Translations under genes and position numbers: made by a program
Notes under the pieces: generated by a model
What the model was told of the DNA's origin: nothing
The model's input: the letters and a program-made list of their open reading frames with translations, nothing else
Databases searched by the model: none
Shown: positions 7,330 through 12,838 of the stretch, piece by piece
How positions within the stretch are numbered: the first letter of the stretch is position 1
Layout: each line of letters starts with the position of its first letter
Source of the DNA: Cellvibrionaceae bacterium
GTDB lineage: Bacteria; Pseudomonadota; Gammaproteobacteria; Pseudomonadales; Cellvibrionaceae
Reading direction: 5' to 3'
Assembly: GCA_021151615.1 (NCBI GenBank)
Contig: JAGKXA010000124.1
Location: 1-12,838, forward strand
Length of the DNA stretch: 12,838 nt

Positions 7330-7743
7330 TTAACCACCAGTCTCGGTAACGACTGACAAACGATCTATTCCCGCTTTTTCAATCAACACCATCACCTTGG
7401 CCACAGTGCCGTAGTTCACCGCTTCGTCGGCATTCAGGTTCAAACGCAACTCCGGGTCTGCGGCCTTACGGCTTTCCAGCTCCTGCTGGATAATTTCCAA
7501 CGAGTATTCATCCTTATCGAGATAAATTTTTCCCGCTGCATCGATACTCAAGACAATTGGCTTTTTCGGTTCCTGAATTTGCACCGTGGTTTCAGTATCG
7601 GGCAAATTGACATTAATCGCATTGGTCATCAGCGGTGCGGTAATAATAAACACCACCAGCAGCACCAGCATTACATCCACCATAGGGGTAATGTTGATCT
7701 CACTTAATACCTCATCACTGTCACTACCGGTAGAAATAGCCAT
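7330..7743 (-). CDS. exbD: Biopolymer transport protein ExbD
   Basis: ExbD is the small energy-coupling subunit of the TonB system and works with ExbB to harness the proton gradient. The 137-residue product has a short cytoplasmic N-terminus, a single helix at about 22-42 and a periplasmic domain of about 90 residues. The helix holds the essential family aspartate at residue 23 (ITPMVDVMLVLLVVF). Length is normal. Its ATG overlaps the exbB stop by one base (TAATG), so the two are translationally coupled. It is the last gene of the operon before the terminator at 7275-7312. The TolR family is similar, but the adjacent tonB favours ExbD. Confidence 0.95.
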   Translation of the reverse strand: MAISTGSDSDEVLSEINITPMVDVMLVLLVVFIITAPLMTNAINVNLPDTETTVQIQEPKKPIVLSIDAAGKIYLDKDEYSLEIIQQELESRKAADPELRLNLNADEAVNYGTVAKVMVLIEKAGIDRLSVVTETGG

Positions 7744-8492
7744 TACGCAAATACCTCTTTACCGCTGTCGGGTTTATTTAATTCAGATTTACCTTCGCGC
7801 ACTACCGGTTGCACCTGTGCGGCTTTAACAACGGGTGCAGATGCTTTAATACGGAAGCCGGCTTTTTGCACCAGGCTGACAAAATCGGTGGCAAAATCAT
7901 CCAGATCGGCAGCAATTAATTTCACGCGACGCAAGAAAAAGTTGTAAGCCAACACCGAAGGCACAGCCACCGCAATACCAATTCCAGTCGCAATCAATGC
8001 TTCACCGATGGGACCGGCAACCACTTCGATACTTGCTGATTTGGTGGCCGTAATTTGCGTAAGCGCCTGGATAATGCCAAACACAGTGCCGAACAATCCT
8101 ACGAAGGGTGCAGTGTTACCAATGGACGCCAGAATGGCCAAGCCATTTTCCAACGAGCGGCGTTCCTTCTGGATTTGCTGGCGCAAATGACGCTCCAGTA
8201 AGTCCTGACGATCCCAACTGTGTTCCAAATCAGTTGCAGTACTTGCATCAGCATTGCGCAGGGTTTGGAAGCCAGCAGCTGCAACACGCGCCGTAGCACC
8301 TACATATTTTTCAAAGGAGGCTGCTGCGTGCAAGTCTGCCGCTGACCAAAAGGTTTTGGTAAAACGGCGATTCTGGCGCGACAGGGTAATATGTTGAATG
8401 CCTTTGATGACAATCAACGTCCAGGTAATAATTGAAAACGCAATCAGCGCCCACAAAGTCCACTCAACGATATGTTGGTACAGCTCAGACAT
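7743..8492 (-). CDS. exbB: Biopolymer transport protein ExbB (MotA/TolQ/ExbB proton channel)
   Basis: ExbB is the proton-channel subunit that with ExbD energises TonB in the inner membrane. The 249-residue product has three predicted helices, at about 10-32, 120-145 and 160-187. A large cytoplasmic loop lies between the first two, and a soluble, charged C-terminal tail follows residue 190. The family core is clear: LASIGNTAPFVGLFGTV followed by GPIGEALIATGIGIAVAVP. The ATG at 8492 has a good AGGAAGA ribosome binding site just upstream. It lies 80 nt after tonB and overlaps exbD by one base. The tail of about 35 residues after the core is rich in Val, Lys and Glu and is slightly longer than minimal ExbB proteins. 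Confidence 0.95.
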   Translation of the reverse strand: MSELYQHIVEWTLWALIAFSIITWTLIVIKGIQHITLSRQNRRFTKTFWSAADLHAAASFEKYVGATARVAAAGFQTLRNADASTATDLEHSWDRQDLLERHLRQQIQKERRSLENGLAILASIGNTAPFVGLFGTVFGIIQALTQITATKSASIEVVAGPIGEALIATGIGIAVAVPSVLAYNFFLRRVKLIAADLDDFATDFVSLVQKAGFRIKASAPVVKAAQVQPVVREGKSELNKPDSGKEVFA

Positions 8493-8507
8493 AATCTTTC
8501 TTCCTAA

Positions 8508-8522
8508 TTAATTCCGAATTAA
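8508..8522. promoter_or_regulatory. Perfect 7-1-7 palindrome before exbB
   Basis: TTAATTC-C-GAATTAA is a perfect 7-1-7 inverted repeat within the AT-rich 80-nt spacer between tonB and exbB, starting 15 nt upstream of the exbB start codon. It could be an operator or the foot of a promoter for exbBD alone. AT-rich sequence raises the chance of coincidence. Confidence 0.25.
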
Positions 8523-8572
8523 CACAAATAAAAATAATCAAATTTAAACAATAAATTGGTAAATAAAGCGCG

Positions 8573-9346
8573 TTATGAATTCGATAATTTGAAATCGATT
8601 GGCACTTCTACCCAGGAATCCACTGGAGTTTCACCCTGCTTGGCAGGCACAAATGACCAGCGTCTTACCGTATCGACTGCCGCCTTATCCAGCACGTTGC
8701 GACCGCTAGACGTTTTCACCTCTACTGATGAGGGCTTGCCATTCCCCAACACATGCACATTTAAAATCACCGTACCTTCCCAACCGCGCTCCACAGCCAG
8801 CTCCGGATATTCCGGTGCGGGGTTGCGCAAGTAGCCGGGGTTTGCCGTGGCCGGCGTCACTGGCGGCGGAGGTGGTGGCGCAACCGGTTGTGGCGGTGGA
8901 GGCGGTGGCGTCTCTACTACTTGCTGCACGGGGGCTGGCTTTGGCTTTTCCACCGGTTTCGGCTTGGGTTGTTCCACTTTTGGCGGCGGCGGTATTTCTG
9001 GCGGCGGAATTACCGGAGGAGGCGGCTGCTCTACCGGTGGGCGATAAAGCTCCACAGTCATTGGTGGAATTTCTGCCTTGGTAATTGGCACCTCCGGCTT
9101 GAAATAAAAATAGGCAAACACCGCAAAGTGCAAACCAATAATGAATGCCAACGCAACAACACCTAATGCACCGCGATATTTTGGATACACCAATTCAATT
9201 TGCTTATCCAGGCTGTATTCGCGCGGCACCAAGTGGACGATATCTGCCGACTTGCGCGGTTTGGTGACAGGCTGTGTGTAACGTAGTTGATGGCGCGCGT
9301 GACGCCGATCATAACTGTAGGGTTCTGAGTATGCAGGGGCACTCAT
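8573..9346 (-). CDS. tonB: Energy transducer TonB
   Basis: TonB spans the periplasm and carries energy from ExbB-ExbD to outer-membrane TonB-dependent receptors. The 257-residue product has an unusually long cytoplasmic N-terminus of about 58 residues and a membrane anchor at about 60-82 containing the family's histidine (residue 73). A Pro-rich spacer with many Pro-Pro and Lys-Pro pairs (about 102-168) leads to a C-terminal TonB domain (about 170-255: YLRNPAPEYPELAVERGWEG, then VRRWSFVPA). I chose the ATG at 9346, which is preceded by GGGAGAG. An in-frame start at 9409 would add 21 residues without a good ribosome site. It is the first gene of tonB-exbB-exbD, and a sigma-54-like motif lies 124-140 nt upstream. 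Confidence 0.95.
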   Translation of the reverse strand: MSAPAYSEPYSYDRRHARHQLRYTQPVTKPRKSADIVHLVPREYSLDKQIELVYPKYRGALGVVALAFIIGLHFAVFAYFYFKPEVPITKAEIPPMTVELYRPPVEQPPPPVIPPPEIPPPPKVEQPKPKPVEKPKPAPVQQVVETPPPPPPQPVAPPPPPPVTPATANPGYLRNPAPEYPELAVERGWEGTVILNVHVLGNGKPSSVEVKTSSGRNVLDKAAVDTVRRWSFVPAKQGETPVDSWVEVPIDFKLSNS

Positions 9347-9469
9347 AAATCTCTCCCGCCCGATGTTGGGCTCACTGGAATCGCTTGTGGCGATTACAAA
9401 AAACAACAATTTGCAAATGCTTATCCAACATTGTGTGCAGGCCTAATCATTCACAGCTGAGCAAGGTTT

Positions 9470-9486
9470 TGCAGCAAGCGTGCCAA
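9470..9486 (-). promoter_or_regulatory. Sigma-54-like -24/-12 promoter facing tonB
   Basis: On the minus strand the sequence reads TTGGCACGCTTGCTGCA. Against the consensus TGGCAC-N5-TTGCW it has a perfect -24 box and one mismatch in the -12 box, with the required GG-N10-GC spacing. Transcription would start near 9459, leaving a leader of about 110 nt before tonB. A match this good can arise by chance in a window this size, so it is a candidate only. Confidence 0.4.
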
Positions 9487-9729
9487 GAAATAATTTTTTT
9501 AAGCGTCAATGTTTAAACCCTTGAAAACAGGCGGCTTATTGCATGACTGAAACGATAAATCAGAATTTTTGTCTGCAAAAAATGCCTGGCATGAATGGCG
9601 ATTGTTGGTTTATAAGCAGAAAAAATGCTGGATATTCAGCAGTCAATTTCTACGCGCGCTGCTAAATTCTGTTTAAAAAAAAGCAGCACCCCAACAACGG
9701 GTACAGCCAAAGGTGTATTTGAAAAATGG

Positions 9730-9741
9730 CATAAGCTTATG
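9730..9741. promoter_or_regulatory. 12-bp perfect palindrome in the metY upstream region
   Basis: CATAAGCTTATG is its own reverse complement. It lies about 175 nt before the metY ATG and just downstream of a TTGAAA that could serve as a -35 box. It is a possible operator; a few such palindromes are expected by chance in this length of sequence. Confidence 0.2.
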
Positions 9742-9798
9742 AATTAATTGGCTTTCAGAATTACAAAATGAGTCGCTAGAATCGGCTGGCAGTGTGTG

Positions 9799-9834
9799 TT
9801 TTTCAGCAACTTTTTCAGTAGCTTTTTCAGCAAC
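9799..9834. repeat. Three tandem 12-nt repeats in the metY leader
   Basis: TTTTTCAGCAAC (9799-9810), TTTTTCAGTAGC (9811-9822) and TTTTTCAGCAAC (9823-9834) are contiguous. The outer two are identical and the middle differs at two positions. They lie 82-117 nt before the metY start codon. Confidence 0.7.
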
Positions 9835-9915
9835 AGCCACAACAAAATCATCAAAAAGTTCAATAACAACCTGAACATCAAACCAGATATACACATCAAA
9901 AAAACGGAGTATTTC

Positions 9916-11205
9916 ATGTCTGAACAGTGGAAATTTGAAACGCAGTCGGTACACGCGGGTTACACGCCAGATCCAACTACCAAATCCGTTGCTGTGCCTA
10001 TTTATCAAACCGTAGCCTACGCATTTGATAGTGCACAACATGGCGCCGATCTATTTGATTTAAAAGTTGCGGGGAATATCTATACCCGCATTATGAATCC
10101 CACTAATGACGTTTTGGAAAAACGCATTGCGGCATTGGAGGGCGGTATTGCAGCGCTGGCACTGGCATCGGGCCAGGCAGCGGTCACCTATGCGATACAA
10201 ACCATCGCTGAAGCAGGTGACAATATTGTATCTTCCACTGCACTTTACGGCGGCACTTACAATTTATTTGCTCACACGCTGCCGCAATACGGAATTACCA
10301 CGCGCTTTGCAGATCATTTAAATCCGGACTCTTTTGAACCCTTAATTGACGAACGCACCAAGGCAATTTTTGTAGAGTCGCTGGGTAACCCGCAAGGCAA
10401 TGTCACCGATATTGCGCGCATTGCAGAAATAGCCCATCGCCACGGCGTACCTTTGATTGTTGATAACACTGTTGCCACACCTTATTTATTGCGCCCCATT
10501 GAACACGGTGCCGATATAGTCGTGCATTCACTGACAAAATATTTAGGCGGACATGGCACCACTGTGGGCGGCGCTATTGTGGATTCAGGAAAATTCCCCT
10601 GGGCCAAATACAAGCAAAAATTCAAACGCTTGAATGAGCCGGATGTAAGTTACCACGGCGTGGTGTACACCGAAGCGCTGGGTGCAGCTGCCTATATTGG
10701 CCGCGCCCGCGTAGTGCCTTTGCGCAACACTGGCGCCGCGCTTTCACCGTTCAATGCATTCCTGATTTTGCAGGGAATAGAAACCCTTGCTCTGCGTCTG
10801 GAACGCATTAATGACAACACATTGAAAGTTGCTGAATACTTGCAGAAACATCCCAAAGTGAATTGGGTGAATTACGCAGGTTTGCCCAACAATGCTTACC
10901 ACGAACTTGCACGCAAATATCTCAAAGGCAAAGCCTCAGGATTATTAACCTTTGGTTTAAAAGCTGATGACGGCCGTGAAGCCGGCGCGCGCTTTTTGGA
11001 TGCACTGCAACTGTTTACTCGCCTGGTCAATATCGGCGATGCCAAATCCCTGGCCACGCACCCGGCTTCTACGACACACCGGCAATTATCTCCGGAAGAA
11101 CTGGCGAAATCCGGTGTTGGGTTGGATACGGTGAGATTGTCTGTTGGTATAGAACATATCGATGATTTATTAGCGGATTTGGATCATGCGCTAAATCAGG
11201 TGTAA
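9916..11205 (+). CDS. metY: O-acetylhomoserine sulfhydrylase MetY (PLP-dependent)
   Basis: This cytoplasmic PLP enzyme of the Cys/Met metabolism family is predicted to join sulfide to O-acetylhomoserine, giving homocysteine for methionine synthesis. The 429-residue length and the N-terminal WKFETQSVHAGYTPDPTTKS match MetY rather than the shorter MetB/MetC/MetZ. Visible active-site features are YTRIMNPT at 56-63 (phosphate-binding Tyr and Arg), SGQAA at 85-89, the cofactor-binding aspartate at 183 (VDNT) and the Schiff-base lysine at 208 (HSLTKYLGGHG). The substrate loop near NIGDAKSLATHPASTTH is intact. I chose the ATG at 9916 with GGAG four to six bases upstream. The frame is open 40 codons further back to a GTG, but that leader is repeat-rich, low in complexity and lacks a ribosome site. 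It stands alone between tonB and a convergent gene. Confidence 0.95.
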   Translation: MSEQWKFETQSVHAGYTPDPTTKSVAVPIYQTVAYAFDSAQHGADLFDLKVAGNIYTRIMNPTNDVLEKRIAALEGGIAALALASGQAAVTYAIQTIAEAGDNIVSSTALYGGTYNLFAHTLPQYGITTRFADHLNPDSFEPLIDERTKAIFVESLGNPQGNVTDIARIAEIAHRHGVPLIVDNTVATPYLLRPIEHGADIVVHSLTKYLGGHGTTVGGAIVDSGKFPWAKYKQKFKRLNEPDVSYHGVVYTEALGAAAYIGRARVVPLRNTGAALSPFNAFLILQGIETLALRLERINDNTLKVAEYLQKHPKVNWVNYAGLPNNAYHELARKYLKGKASGLLTFGLKADDGREAGARFLDALQLFTRLVNIGDAKSLATHPASTTHRQLSPEELAKSGVGLDTVRLSVGIEHIDDLLADLDHALNQV

Positions 11206-11212
11206 TGTTTAA

Positions 11213-11285
11213 CTCCCTCCCAACTTCCCTTTGTCAAAGAGAGGCTTTTGCTGCTCTATCTTTGACAAAGAGCGGTTGGGGGAAA
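11213..11285. repeat. Imperfect inverted-repeat element between convergent genes
   Basis: The two arms, about 28 nt each, pair imperfectly around a loop of about 18 nt: CTTTGTCAAAGA (11229-11240) with TCTTTGACAAAG (11259-11270), extended by CCAAC/GTTGG blocks. Each arm also contains its own small palindrome (TTTGTCAAA or TTTGACAAA). It lies 8 nt after the metY stop, between convergent genes, where it may end transcription from both sides. Its CT-rich style resembles the element at 1-37. Confidence 0.6.
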
Positions 11286-11309
11286 TTAACGCGCTAGGAA
11301 ATTAATACT

Positions 11310-11867
11310 TTAGGAAATTTCCGGTTTGTAACTCCACTTGGGAGTAATCAAGAGCAACACTACCGACACTATCGCCACAGCGATCGACAGCCACAATGCA
11401 ATCGACATTTCACCAATTCGCTCCGGATAAATTTTTGCCGCTGCACCCAGGCCAATAACATTCCCGCCAATCACCAGAATGATTGCCGCATAATCGTGAA
11501 AACGCCGCGCCTTGTTGGCGCCCTGCGACCATTTTTCATGGGTGTTGTAACTGGGCAATTGTTCATGGGCATCGTTGATCTGCTCCAGCGCCGATAAAAA
11601 CCGGCGCAAATTGGAAATCGCCCGCTCCGCTTTGTAATTCAGAAATGCCAAACAAATTGATGCCACCGGAAAACCTGCCAATAACCATTCAATCGGCACC
11701 TGCGCACTACCTTCACTGGGTTTAAGCGCAACCAGCGCCGCCAGCAAGCTCACCACCAGGGTGACATAAAGTGCAAGCGCCTGCTGCCGTTGGTTAATGC
11801 GCGCATTCACCTCTTGATAAGCCGCAATAAAACGGTAGTTAGCATCTACCACATATTTTGTTGTCAT
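11310..11867 (-). CDS. Four-helix membrane protein of unknown function
   Basis: I do not recognise this 185-residue protein. It has four predicted membrane segments in two hairpins, at about 28-48, 58-78, 125-145 and 155-175. A polar, amphipathic N-terminus (1-27) leads in, and a charged cytoplasmic-looking region of about 45 residues (79-122: KAERAISNLRRFLSALEQIN onward) joins the hairpins. There is no signal peptide, cysteine pair or enzyme motif. A helical first segment, a two-helix hairpin and a charged helical stretch are loosely reminiscent of SLATT-type membrane modules, but there is no sensor or nuclease partner nearby. The ATG at 11867 has a modest GCGGA site. It lies downstream of the peroxiredoxin gene on the same strand but behind a terminator, so it is probably transcribed separately. 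Confidence 0.8.
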   Translation of the reverse strand: MTTKYVVDANYRFIAAYQEVNARINQRQQALALYVTLVVSLLAALVALKPSEGSAQVPIEWLLAGFPVASICLAFLNYKAERAISNLRRFLSALEQINDAHEQLPSYNTHEKWSQGANKARRFHDYAAIILVIGGNVIGLGAAAKIYPERIGEMSIALWLSIAVAIVSVVLLLITPKWSYKPEIS

Positions 11868-11907
11868 TTTTTGTCCGCCGTGGTTTCAATACAACGCCCC
11901 TCCATGT

Positions 11908-11942
11908 AAAAAACAAGGGCGCATCCGGCGCCCTTATTTTTT
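11908..11942. terminator. Terminator of the peroxiredoxin gene (bidirectional form)
   Basis: A perfect 8-bp stem (AAGGGCGC 11915-11922 with GCGCCCTT 11928-11935, 5-nt loop) is flanked by an A-run (11908-11913) and a T-run (11937-11942). Read on the minus strand it follows the peroxiredoxin stop by about 57 nt and ends in a U-tract. It separates that gene from the membrane-protein gene. Confidence 0.85.
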
Positions 11943-11991
11943 AACTTTCATTTTCTAACTGTGCATGACGAGAGTAATTTAGCGATGCAAA

Positions 11992-12630
11992 TTATCCGCG
12001 CGGATCGGGTGTCAAACGCAAATAAGGTTTTACGACTTTATAGCCTTTCGGGAAGCGACGCGCGATTTCTTCCGCATCTTGCAATGCAGGAACAATCACC
12101 ACATCTTCACCCGACTTCCAGTTACCTGGCGTTGCCACCTTGTGATGCTCAGTTAATTGCAACGAATCTATCACGCGTAAAATTTCATCAAAATTGCGAC
12201 CAGTGCTGGCTGGATAAGTAATGATCAAACGGATTTTTTTCGCCGGGTCAATGATAAATAACGAACGCACAGTGAGTGTGGCGTTAGCATTGGGGTGAAT
12301 CATGTCGTAGAGGCTGGACACCTTGCGATCTGCATCCGCAAGAATGGGAAAGTTCACCTGGGTCAATTGGGTTTCGTTGATGTCATTGATCCACTTGTTG
12401 TGGGAATCCACCGGATCAACACTGAGCGCGATTGCTTTCACGTTGCGCTTGGCAAATTCATCTTTCAGCTTGGCAGTCAAACCCAGCTCGGTAGTGCATA
12501 CGGGCGTGAAATCCGCCGGGTGGGAAAACAACACGCCCCAACTGTCTCCGAGCCATTGGTGAAAACTAATCGGGCCCTGCGTGGACTCCTGAACAAAATC
12601 GGGTGCTTCATCACCTAAGCGTAAGCTCAT
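11992..12630 (-). CDS. 1-Cys peroxiredoxin (Prx6 family)
   Basis: This thiol peroxidase reduces hydrogen peroxide and organic hydroperoxides. The 212-residue product has the peroxidatic motif HPADFTPVCTTELG with catalytic cysteine 45 and the supporting Pro and Thr. The C-terminal extension typical of the Prx6 group (ATPGNWKSGEDVVIVP, then YKVVKPYLRLTPDP) is complete. No other cysteine occurs in the chain, so it is a true 1-Cys enzyme that needs an external reductant, which is not encoded here. The ATG at 12630 is preceded by a near-perfect AAGGAGG (12636-12642 on the minus strand), suggesting high translation. It is monocistronic, closed by the terminator at 11908-11942. OxyR control is common for this family, but no operator is evident. 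Confidence 0.95.
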   Translation of the reverse strand: MSLRLGDEAPDFVQESTQGPISFHQWLGDSWGVLFSHPADFTPVCTTELGLTAKLKDEFAKRNVKAIALSVDPVDSHNKWINDINETQLTQVNFPILADADRKVSSLYDMIHPNANATLTVRSLFIIDPAKKIRLIITYPASTGRNFDEILRVIDSLQLTEHHKVATPGNWKSGEDVVIVPALQDAEEIARRFPKGYKVVKPYLRLTPDPRG

Positions 12631-12642
12631 TCTCGCCTCCTT

Positions 12643-12838
12643 CGGCTTTTTTAATCGCGGTTTTTTTGATGAAAAGTCTTTACCAAAAAATTATCAAACA
12701 TCTTTTATTAACAAGTCACTCGCGTGAGTTGCGTAATGGTAGGCCGCTCATCGGCAATCGAGAAGGATTATTTTGGACTTTGCTTAGAACCGAATGCACT
12801 CACACCGAAAGTTATAAGCACATAAAAACTTAGTATTT
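12643..12838. other. AT-rich upstream region of the peroxiredoxin gene
   Basis: This stretch should contain the peroxiredoxin promoter on the minus strand. I see only weak -35/-10-like sequences. A small ACTC-GCGT-GAGT hairpin (12718-12729) is present. A plus-strand frame crossing the region has no ribosome site and no family resemblance, so I see no gene before the window ends. Confidence 0.4.

Larger units (their letters stand above)
9347..9915. other. Divergent intergenic region between tonB and metY
   Basis: This 569-nt AT-rich region separates two divergent genes. It should hold both promoters. I see a -24/-12-like motif facing tonB (9470-9486), a 12-bp perfect palindrome (9730-9741), and three tandem 12-mers (9799-9834) in the metY leader. 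A short stem (GCTGCT 9658-9663 with AGCAGC 9682-9687) is also present. I found no convincing SAM riboswitch, MetJ box or Fur box. No reading frame in it has a good start and ribosome site. Confidence 0.6.

Noticed and set aside
8847..9047. Plus-strand Gly-rich open frame
   Set aside because: It is the antisense shadow of the TonB proline-rich spacer: Pro codons read as Gly codons.
9391..9420. Possible Fur box upstream of tonB (minus-strand GATAAGCATTTGC region)
   Set aside because: Only about half of the 19-bp consensus positions match, which is not better than AT-rich background.
9796..9915. Upstream GTG extending metY by 40 residues
   Set aside because: The extension is Phe/Asn/Lys-rich low complexity coded by the tandem repeats, lacks a ribosome site, and the ATG at 9916 has GGAG and matches the family N-terminus.
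9420..9915. SAM riboswitch or MetJ-type control of metY
   Set aside because: No SAM-riboswitch-like arrangement of helices and no AGACGTCT-like tandem boxes were found by eye.
12603..12833. Plus-strand open frame of 76 codons at the right end
   Set aside because: It begins inside the peroxiredoxin gene in antisense, has no ribosome site and no recognisable content.

Overview
The window looks like chromosomal DNA of a free-living, aerobic Gram-negative gammaproteobacterium. The evidence is a cysTWA sulfate permease, a sigma-54 enhancer-binding protein without a receiver domain, a tonB-exbB-exbD energiser, a ChrB/ChrA pair and a 1-Cys peroxiredoxin, all of moderate GC. The general character (TonB-rich, small CT-rich inverted repeats between genes) suggests a Cellvibrio-like organism, but that is inference and no marker gene here settles it. 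There are no phage, CRISPR, tRNA or rRNA genes.

Layout. A small inverted repeat at 1-37 precedes cysT, cysW and cysA (82-2979, + strand), which encode the two permeases and the ATPase of a sulfate/thiosulfate ABC importer. The periplasmic binding protein is not in the window. A strong terminator (2996-3027) closes the operon. Next, on the same strand, come a sigma-54-dependent activator resembling SfnR-type sulfur regulators (3283-4587) and the pair chrB-chrA (4693-7013) for chromate sensing and efflux. The intergenic stretch 7014-7329 is unusually structured: a 154-bp element with perfect 17-bp terminal inverted repeats, a degenerate six-unit 12-nt array, and a bidirectional terminator.

On the minus strand lies tonB-exbB-exbD (9346 down to 7330), with a sigma-54-like -24/-12 motif upstream. 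A 570-bp divergent intergenic region separates it from a plus-strand O-acetylhomoserine sulfhydrylase, metY (9916-11205). This is followed by an inverted-repeat element, then two minus-strand genes: a four-helix membrane protein of unknown function (11310-11867) and a 1-Cys peroxiredoxin (11992-12630).

How it fits together. The left half has a sulfur/oxyanion theme: sulfate import, a probable sulfur-linked activator, and defence against chromate, a sulfate analogue known to enter through sulfate permeases. metY incorporates reduced sulfur into homocysteine and belongs to the same theme at a distance. The TonB system and the peroxiredoxin look like ordinary neighbours. I found no clearly new multi-gene system. 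The items most worth a second look are the regulator-chrBA-cysTWA neighbourhood, the 154-bp element, the 12-nt arrays, the sigma-54-like site before tonB, and the regulator's long low-complexity linker.
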